From assembly GCA_002305275.1 (NCBI GenBank), contig DBQO01000015.1, positions 1,145-65,144 of the forward strand: a stretch of 64,000 bases of DNA, read 5' to 3'. Under the pieces are notes generated by a model that searched no databases, was not told where the DNA came from, and worked only from the letters and a program-made list of their open reading frames with translations. The translations under genes and the position numbers were made by a program. Numbering within the stretch: the stretch's first letter is position 1; each line of letters opens with the position of its first letter. This document shows, in pieces, positions 59,383 through 64,000 of the stretch. Source of the stretch: Bacteroidales bacterium UBA1392 (lineage in GTDB: Bacteria > Bacteroidota > Bacteroidia > Bacteroidales > UBA932).

Positions 59383-60555
59383 ATGAAACGAATAATAGAT
59401 AGTGAAAGGATACCCATTAAGCTTTGGCTCGATGAGATTGATGCCAATACTCTCTTTCAGGTTAAGAATCTGGCTAATTTGCCCTTCGCTTTCAAACATA
59501 TTGCTTTAATGCCGGATGCTCATTCCGGATATGGTATGCCGATAGGTGGGGTAATGGCTGCGGATGGTGTTATCGTTCCCAATGCTGTGGGAGTGGATAT
59601 CGGATGTGGGATGTGTGCGGTCAAGACCGATTTGAAGTTTACGCCCACTCTTCAGAAATATTTCTCAAAGATTGTTGAGGAGATAAAAGAGAGGGTTCCG
59701 GTTGGATTTAAGCACCACAAGAGGGCACAGGATGAGGCTCTGATGCCAAAAGGCTATAAGGTTGGCGGTATGGAGGTGGTAAGATCCGAGTATAACTCCG
59801 CCCTACGCCAGCTCGGAACCCTTGGAGGTGGCAATCACTTTATCGAGATTCAGAAGGATAAGGAGGATTATGTTTGGATAATGATTCACTCCGGGAGTAG
59901 AAATATAGGCAAACAGGTGGCCGATCATTATAACAAACTTGCGAAAAAACTCAATAAGCAGTGGAACTCTCCCGTACCTCCGAAGGCAGACCTGGCCTAT
60001 CTCCCATTTACCACGGAAGAAGCACACAGGTATTTCGAGGAGATGAATTATTGTGTAGATTTTGCCCTGGCCAATCGCAAATTGATGCTCACAAGGGTGC
60101 AAGAGATCTTTTTGGATTATTTCCCCAATATAAAGTTCGGTGAAATCATAAATATTGCCCATAACTATGCGAAATGGGAAAAGCACTTCGGCAAAGAAGT
60201 GGTGGTTCATCGCAAAGGCGCTACTTCGGCGCACAAGGGTGAGCTTGGAATTATTCCCGGTTCGCAGGGCACCAAATCTTATATTGTAGAGGGCTTGGGC
60301 AATCCTGAGGGCTTCTCCAGTTGCTCGCATGGAGCCGGTAGGATCATGGGACGAAATGAGGCTATCCGCAATTTGAGTTTTGAAGAAGAGGTACGCAAGC
60401 TCAACAAAAAGGGAATTATACACTCGATCAGAAGCCACAGAGATCTGGATGAAGCCCCTTCTGCTTATAAAAACATCCAACAGGTGATGCTTGATCAGGA
60501 GGATTTGGTTAAAATAGTGGTAGAACTTTCCCCTCTCGCGGTGATTAAAGGGTAG
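59383..60555 (+). CDS. rtcB: RNA ligase RtcB
   Basis: 390 residues from ATG 59383; the longer frame to 59302 includes the pentanucleotide repeat and has no RtcB-like sequence. Motifs: KHIALMPDAHSGYGMPIGGV, VGVDIGCGMCAVKT (metal Asp and Cys), LGGGNHFIEI, MIHSGSRNIG, RKGATSAHKGELGIIPGS and SSCSHGAGRIMGR (guanylylated His). RtcB joins 2',3'-cyclic phosphate or 3'-phosphate RNA ends to 5'-OH, repairing nuclease-cut RNA or tRNA. No archease or rtcA gene is adjacent. Confidence 0.93.
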   Translation: MKRIIDSERIPIKLWLDEIDANTLFQVKNLANLPFAFKHIALMPDAHSGYGMPIGGVMAADGVIVPNAVGVDIGCGMCAVKTDLKFTPTLQKYFSKIVEEIKERVPVGFKHHKRAQDEALMPKGYKVGGMEVVRSEYNSALRQLGTLGGGNHFIEIQKDKEDYVWIMIHSGSRNIGKQVADHYNKLAKKLNKQWNSPVPPKADLAYLPFTTEEAHRYFEEMNYCVDFALANRKLMLTRVQEIFLDYFPNIKFGEIINIAHNYAKWEKHFGKEVVVHRKGATSAHKGELGIIPGSQGTKSYIVEGLGNPEGFSSCSHGAGRIMGRNEAIRNLSFEEEVRKLNKKGIIHSIRSHRDLDEAPSAYKNIQQVMLDQEDLVKIVVELSPLAVIKG

Positions 60556-60860
60556 GAGAGTCTGAATAGTTTACCCTTATTGGCTTATAATTTTTTTGTT
60601 AGTTGTCTCAAAGCAAATTTCGTATTTAACAGAATTACTAGTGTCCGTAAATAATTATAACTATTCCTTGAAATTGCTGATTATTAGTCAATTGTGAGGC
60701 CATTTCGAGTCAACAGATTTGAATATCTCTTTGATGGATTAACGAAGAAGGACAATTACCAAAAAGGAAAATTCTTATCCTTAAAACTTTTAGTTGGCAG
60801 GCATGAAATATTATAAGTATCATACAATTTCTTACCTTTGTGTAACGAAAATCTTTTATT
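60556..60860. other. Intergenic region before the methylase gene
   Basis: 305 bp with no convincing gene. A -7 element TACCTTTG (60833-60840) lies 20 bp before the methylase ATG. A short GTG-started frame of 40 codons at 60695 is not supported by any recognisable sequence. Confidence 0.5.
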
Positions 60861-61655
60861 ATGAGAGTCGGAGAATTTGAAATAAATAACATATACAATA
60901 TTGACTGCTTGGTGGGGATGAAGATGATGCCAGATGAGTGTGTCGACTTAGTTGTCACTTCACCCCCTTATGATGATTTGAGAGTCTATAGTGGGTATTC
61001 CTTTGATTTTGAGGGTATTGCAAAGGAGTTGTATCGTGTTATGAAAAAAGGGGGAGTAGTAGTTTGGGTTGTAGGTGATAAAATTAAAAACGGAAATCGC
61101 AGTTTAACAAGTTTTAAGCAATGTCTTTATTTTCAGGAAATTGGGTTTAATGTCCATGATATTATGATTTATAGGAAAAAGAATACTCCCTTTATGCGTT
61201 CCAATGCCTACACTAATTGCTATGAATTTATGTTTGTATTCTCTAAAGAAAAAGTTGCTACATTCAACCCCTTGAAAACAAAAACGGCCCGCAGCGGATT
61301 TGAAAAATTGGTTTCAAACAAAAAAGCAGATGGAATTAATAATAAAGTAGTTGCTGAGCTAAAAAAAGAAAAAACTTTAACAAATATTTGGAGTTACGCT
61401 GTTGGCCTTGGAGGTTCAACAAACGACAAAATTGCATTTCAGCATCCAGCTATTTTTCCCGAAAAACTTGCTAATGATCATATTTTATCATGGACCAATG
61501 AGGGTGATTTAGTTTTTGATCCTATGAGTGGCTCTGGTACTACTTGTAAAATGGCAAAGCTGGCCAAGAGAAACTTTTTGGGAATGGAAATTTCTAAAGA
61601 ATATACAGACTTATCTATAAAAAGACTAAAAATGGTGCATCCTCAGCTTTTTTGA
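60861..61655 (+). CDS. DNA methyltransferase, beta-class (N4-cytosine/N6-adenine)
   Basis: 264 residues. Catalytic motif IV TSPPYDD (about residues 34-40) comes before SAM motif I VFDPMSGSGTTCKMAKLAKRNFLGMEIS near the C-terminus, the order of beta-class enzymes. SPPY is more typical of N4-cytosine methylases than DPPY, but the base cannot be fixed by eye. The region between (about 95-200) would contain the target-recognition part. It is convergent with the HNH gene (13-bp overlap) and is the M gene of a type II system. Confidence 0.9.
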   Translation: MRVGEFEINNIYNIDCLVGMKMMPDECVDLVVTSPPYDDLRVYSGYSFDFEGIAKELYRVMKKGGVVVWVVGDKIKNGNRSLTSFKQCLYFQEIGFNVHDIMIYRKKNTPFMRSNAYTNCYEFMFVFSKEKVATFNPLKTKTARSGFEKLVSNKKADGINNKVVAELKKEKTLTNIWSYAVGLGGSTNDKIAFQHPAIFPEKLANDHILSWTNEGDLVFDPMSGSGTTCKMAKLAKRNFLGMEISKEYTDLSIKRLKMVHPQLF

Positions 61656-62224
61656 CTTTGTTTGTGCTTCTCCAAATATTTTATAGCTTCTCGCATTAAC
61701 TCAATACTATCTTTAAAACGGCCTAAACCTGTGTTGCAACTGTCGCAAATCCAGTCCCTTGCGTTTCCTGTATCATGGTCATGATCAATGACCAAATTAG
61801 CTGTAACAAATGGTATTGAGGACTTTTTACAAATAGGACAAGTAAAAAAGAATTCCGGCTTAATATCATTCATTCTCTTTCTCTCCAATGGTTTGAGAGC
61901 TAAACCATCAATGATTTTCCTGCATTTTGTACAGGTAGGACGTGTCGTTTTTCTGCCTTTTGCGTCAGTTTGATTAATTTCAAAATCTTTGTAATCTTCT
62001 TTCAAAATATGACAAACATTGCAAATTTTGTATTTATATGGTTTCCCTGTCCTTGCGACATCTATAAACTTGATTTTTGATAAGTCAATATCAATTAATA
62101 CGTTTTTACCGATAAAAAAAACTTTTGCATTTGAAGATGCTAGCTCTTCTACAAACCCAACAGAATTTTTATCTATGCCTTTGTATTCCTCAGTTAATAC
62201 AACGAAATCATTAACTTTAATCAT
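61643..62224 (-). CDS. HNH / endonuclease VII-like restriction nuclease candidate
   Basis: 193 residues. Two zinc knuckles (CNVCHILK...CTKC and CPICKK...CDSC) and an HNH/Endonuclease VII-type active site LVIDHDHDTGNARDWICDSCNTGLGRFKDS. The N-terminal 60 residues (NDFVVLTEEYKGIDKNSVGFVEEL) look like a small beta-barrel, perhaps for DNA binding. Its place between a methylase and a controller gene makes it the likely restriction enzyme of the pair. Confidence 0.82.
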   Translation of the reverse strand: MIKVNDFVVLTEEYKGIDKNSVGFVEELASSNAKVFFIGKNVLIDIDLSKIKFIDVARTGKPYKYKICNVCHILKEDYKDFEINQTDAKGRKTTRPTCTKCRKIIDGLALKPLERKRMNDIKPEFFFTCPICKKSSIPFVTANLVIDHDHDTGNARDWICDSCNTGLGRFKDSIELMREAIKYLEKHKQSQKS

Positions 62225-62230
62225 ATTATT

Positions 62231-62449
62231 TCACTGAAATAGGGGAGAATTAAAAAAATCTGAAACAGACGTTTCTAAAGCTTCTGCAATTTTTTCGATG
62301 TTAACTACTGAAACATTACGTTTCCCACGCTCGATACTAGCAATATACGTCCTGTCAAGATCGCACTTAAACGAAAATTTCTCTTGACTCAATCCTTTAG
62401 CAGTACGTAATTCACGTAGTCTTAATCCGATTCTTTCTTTAATATTCAT
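62231..62449 (-). CDS. XRE-family controller (C-protein-like) regulator
   Basis: 72 residues from ATG 62449. A classic HTH_3: IGLRLRELRTAKGLSQEKFSF, then DLDRTYIASIERGKRNVSVVNIEKIAEALETSVSDFF. Size and position, 6 bp upstream of the nuclease gene, match restriction-modification C proteins, which bind their own promoter and delay nuclease expression. The promoter contains a perfect inverted repeat (next entry). Confidence 0.85.
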   Translation of the reverse strand: MNIKERIGLRLRELRTAKGLSQEKFSFKCDLDRTYIASIERGKRNVSVVNIEKIAEALETSVSDFFNSPLFQ

Positions 62450-62462
62450 ACATAAATGCTTA

Positions 62463-62486
62463 AACAAACAAATTTATATGTTTGTT
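62463..62486 (-). promoter_or_regulatory. Operator-promoter of the controller gene
   Basis: Inverted repeat AACAAACA-N8-TGTTTGTT (62463-62486) overlaps the minus-strand -7 element TAAATTTG (62476-62469), 19 bp before ATG 62449. The layout suits autoregulation by the C-like protein. Confidence 0.65.
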
Positions 62487-62630
62487 GGTTTTCATACAAC
62501 GGACTATGAGTAACAATTGGTTGTTAGAATAACTACTGCATTATGTTTGTTTTATTTATTAGATTTATTTAAAATGCACATAGGCAACCTTAATTATTAT
62601 TACTTTAGTGTTTTGTAATATGCATTTTTG

Positions 62631-62638
62631 TATATTTG
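62631..62638 (+). promoter_or_regulatory. -7 element for the 62705 gene
   Basis: TATATTTG, 66 bp before ATG 62705. Confidence 0.45.
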
Positions 62639-62704
62639 TCTAAGTGACTTCAAACTATCTAAGTAACTAAATGTCACTCAAATCATTATTTAATAATTAA
62701 TATT

Positions 62705-63529
62705 ATGATTGCACAAGGACACGGAAGTAATTGGAAATGCATTGATGATATAGACAAAGTGTTTCAAGAAATTGTCCCATCAATGTTCGACAAAGGAAGA
62801 GTAATGGAAACCATTGAAACAACTGTTGATTGTTTTGATGATGAAGTTCCTGTTCATACTCAAGTGTTTTCTTTTTCAGATGACTCAGAATTAACCGCGA
62901 AACTTTTAATTGCGAATAATCCTAAGACAGAGAGTGGGGAGCTTTTTGCGGGCTACCCATATGTTAATTACAAGAGTAGTATTAAACTGAAAATACAGGA
63001 AATATATGAGTGGGACAACCTTGTTGAGGCTATTATAATAGGAGAAACGAAAAATGGGGAGAAAATTTCCTTTTTCGATACAAATTATTTTTTGAATAAA
63101 GAGAGTTACAAGAGAGGTGAAATATATGATTTCTCAATTTTTGCGATAGGGTACGAAGTTGAGATGCTGAAAGATGACAAAGTCGTATTTGAAGGACAAC
63201 AGGCAGTTGATTGGCATGCGAAACTGGGAAGAGAGCCGACTTATGATAAAGATGGAAATGTAAAACCCGTGGTGATTTATCTAAACGAGCTTGTCTATTT
63301 TATGTCAACAGAGAGTGACACCCCTTATTATATGGCTTTTCAATCGCCAATTAGTAGCATTGAGACTCTACGTGCATTTGACAAAGATTTTTATAAAATT
63401 AAAATTACAATAGCCAGAGATCCTGATATTGAAATTTATCTGTATGCAAGGGCTGATTTTTTTGATACAGAACCAAAAGTAAATGATGCGATACGTGGAA
63501 TTATGTGGTTACAAGGTAAAAAAGAATAA
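62705..63529 (+). CDS. Protein of unknown function
   Basis: 274 residues, cytoplasmic by lack of signal, acidic. Mostly beta-rich with aromatic residues: YPYVNYKSSIKLKIQEIYEWDNLVEAIIIGETKNGEKISFFDTNYF resembles a small barrel, then FSIFAIGYEVEMLKDDKVVFEGQQAV and a C-terminal block SPISSIETLRAFDKDFYKIKITIARD. No family recognised. It stands next to the type II restriction system with its own promoter and could be a defence-island passenger. Confidence 0.6.
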   Translation: MIAQGHGSNWKCIDDIDKVFQEIVPSMFDKGRVMETIETTVDCFDDEVPVHTQVFSFSDDSELTAKLLIANNPKTESGELFAGYPYVNYKSSIKLKIQEIYEWDNLVEAIIIGETKNGEKISFFDTNYFLNKESYKRGEIYDFSIFAIGYEVEMLKDDKVVFEGQQAVDWHAKLGREPTYDKDGNVKPVVIYLNELVYFMSTESDTPYYMAFQSPISSIETLRAFDKDFYKIKITIARDPDIEIYLYARADFFDTEPKVNDAIRGIMWLQGKKE

Positions 63530-63554
63530 CATTGCGTAAATATCATCTATATAG

Positions 63555-63748
63555 AAGTTGCGACTTTGGTTTTTCTTCCGGAGCTTACAGCTGATCACAG
63601 GTTGTTTGAGAAACAGATTGAGTATTTTAAGAGTCAATTCAATATGGTCATTGTGTTTGATTACACCCTACTTGATAAAACAACATGGCACGAAAGTAGC
63701 GGCATTCCAATTGAACTGATCAAAACGCAACCCACAACTCTGATATGA
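63555..63748 (+). pseudogene. Decayed alpha/beta-hydrolase fragment
   Basis: The frame reads VFLPELTADHRLFEKQIEYFKSQFN, like the first strand and helix of an alpha/beta hydrolase, then VIVFDYTLLDKTTW and a stop; a following short frame from 63745 (MKQSAIINGLIEEFVEKQI) may be another remnant. No ATG start. Low-confidence relic. Confidence 0.4.
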
Positions 63749-63858
63749 AGCAATCCGCTATTATCAATGGTTTGATTGAGGAGTTTGTTGAGAAACAAAT
63801 AGTATCGGTTCCGTATGAGATTTTCAATTATAGGAATTAATTAAGCAGAATTTTAATC

Positions 63859-64000
63859 ATGAAAGAAAGGAAAGTAAGACAGATAGTAAGGGGGCAGGGT
63901 ACGATGGATGGTGCCGGTGTAAAACTGACCCGTGTATTGGGGAAACCCACGATAGAGGCATTTGATCCGTTTTTGATGTTGGACGGATTTGACTCAGCTA
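63859..64000 (+). CDS. Pirin-family protein (3' partial)
   Basis: The first 47 codons read MKERKVRQIVRGQGTMDGAG, then VKLTRVLGKPTIEAFDPFLMLDGFDSA, matching the N-terminus of pirin cupins (FDPFLMLDxF). The gene runs off the window end. ATG 63859. Confidence 0.8.
   Translation, partial: MKERKVRQIVRGQGTMDGAGVKLTRVLGKPTIEAFDPFLMLDGFDSA

Noticed and set aside
60640..60665. ACTAGTGTCC near 60642 as a relic end of the IS4 element
   Set aside because: Only about 10 bases agree with the IS right border and no transposase remnant is adjacent.
60695..60817. GTG-started 40-codon frame before the methylase gene
   Set aside because: No recognisable domain and no ribosome-binding signal.
1..64000. CRISPR arrays and cas genes
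   Set aside because: I saw no regularly spaced repeat-spacer structure and no cas-like protein; the repeat clusters found are short dyads or AT-rich tracts.

Overview
The window looks like a chromosome segment of a Bacteroidota bacterium, most likely order Bacteroidales. The evidence is many promoters with the Bacteroidota -7 element TAnnTTTG (several with a TTTG element 19-20 bp upstream), BACON-domain lipoproteins, TonB-dependent receptors with CarboxypepD_reg-like domains, DUF4876/DUF6850 proteins and an S46 dipeptidyl-peptidase. The DPP7-type peptidase and arginine deiminase suggest peptide and amino-acid use. No species can be named from the sequence alone.

Layout. 1-31.5 kb is ordinary core genome: a thioredoxin/beta-barrel fusion (partial); a coupled four-gene locus of LysM pseudo-transglycosylase, two SGNH proteins and an MBOAT, probably for envelope O-acetylation; BACON lipoproteins; a TonB receptor/DUF4876/DUF6850/DPP7 operon; comF; a cdaA-mutS2-lipoprotein operon; metK behind a candidate SAM-II riboswitch with a visible terminator/antiterminator; an Oar-like TonB receptor with an OB-fold lipoprotein; a yraN-manC-arcA cluster; pheS; and tRNA-Gly(GCC).

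31.7-38.5 kb is accessory DNA after the tRNA: broken PH-domain genes flanking an Abi_2 HEPN gene with its own upstream structured RNA, small membrane/lipoprotein genes (one Bor-like), two methyltransferases, and a second SGNH/MBOAT acetylation pair.

38.5-53.4 kb is a defence island entirely on the minus strand. A type I restriction system (fused hsdM-hsdS at one end, hsdR at the other) has been opened up and filled with accessory modules: a PD-(D/E)XK nuclease, an operon of a membrane-anchored STAND NTPase, two small proteins and a radical SAM/SPASM enzyme, and a deaminase-HATPase fusion. Short 3' stubs of old hsdS genes, plus an hsdR 5' stub, lie at the module borders. A GIY-YIG protein and a secreted protein follow hsdR.

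53.7-57.1 kb holds an AbiE-type toxin-antitoxin pair between 45-bp direct repeats, then a complete IS4-family element with 13-bp inverted ends. 57.2-60.6 kb returns to housekeeping-like genes (BPL_N lipoprotein, cupin lipoprotein, rtcB). 60.8-62.5 kb is a compact type II restriction-modification system (methylase, HNH nuclease, controller protein with an operator over its promoter). The window ends with an unknown gene, a decayed hydrolase fragment and the start of a pirin gene.

The strongest candidates for something undescribed are the STAND NTPase/radical SAM operon, the hsdS-stub pattern in the island, and the HEPN gene with its upstream RNA. All functions here are read from sequence and memory of families; no search was run.
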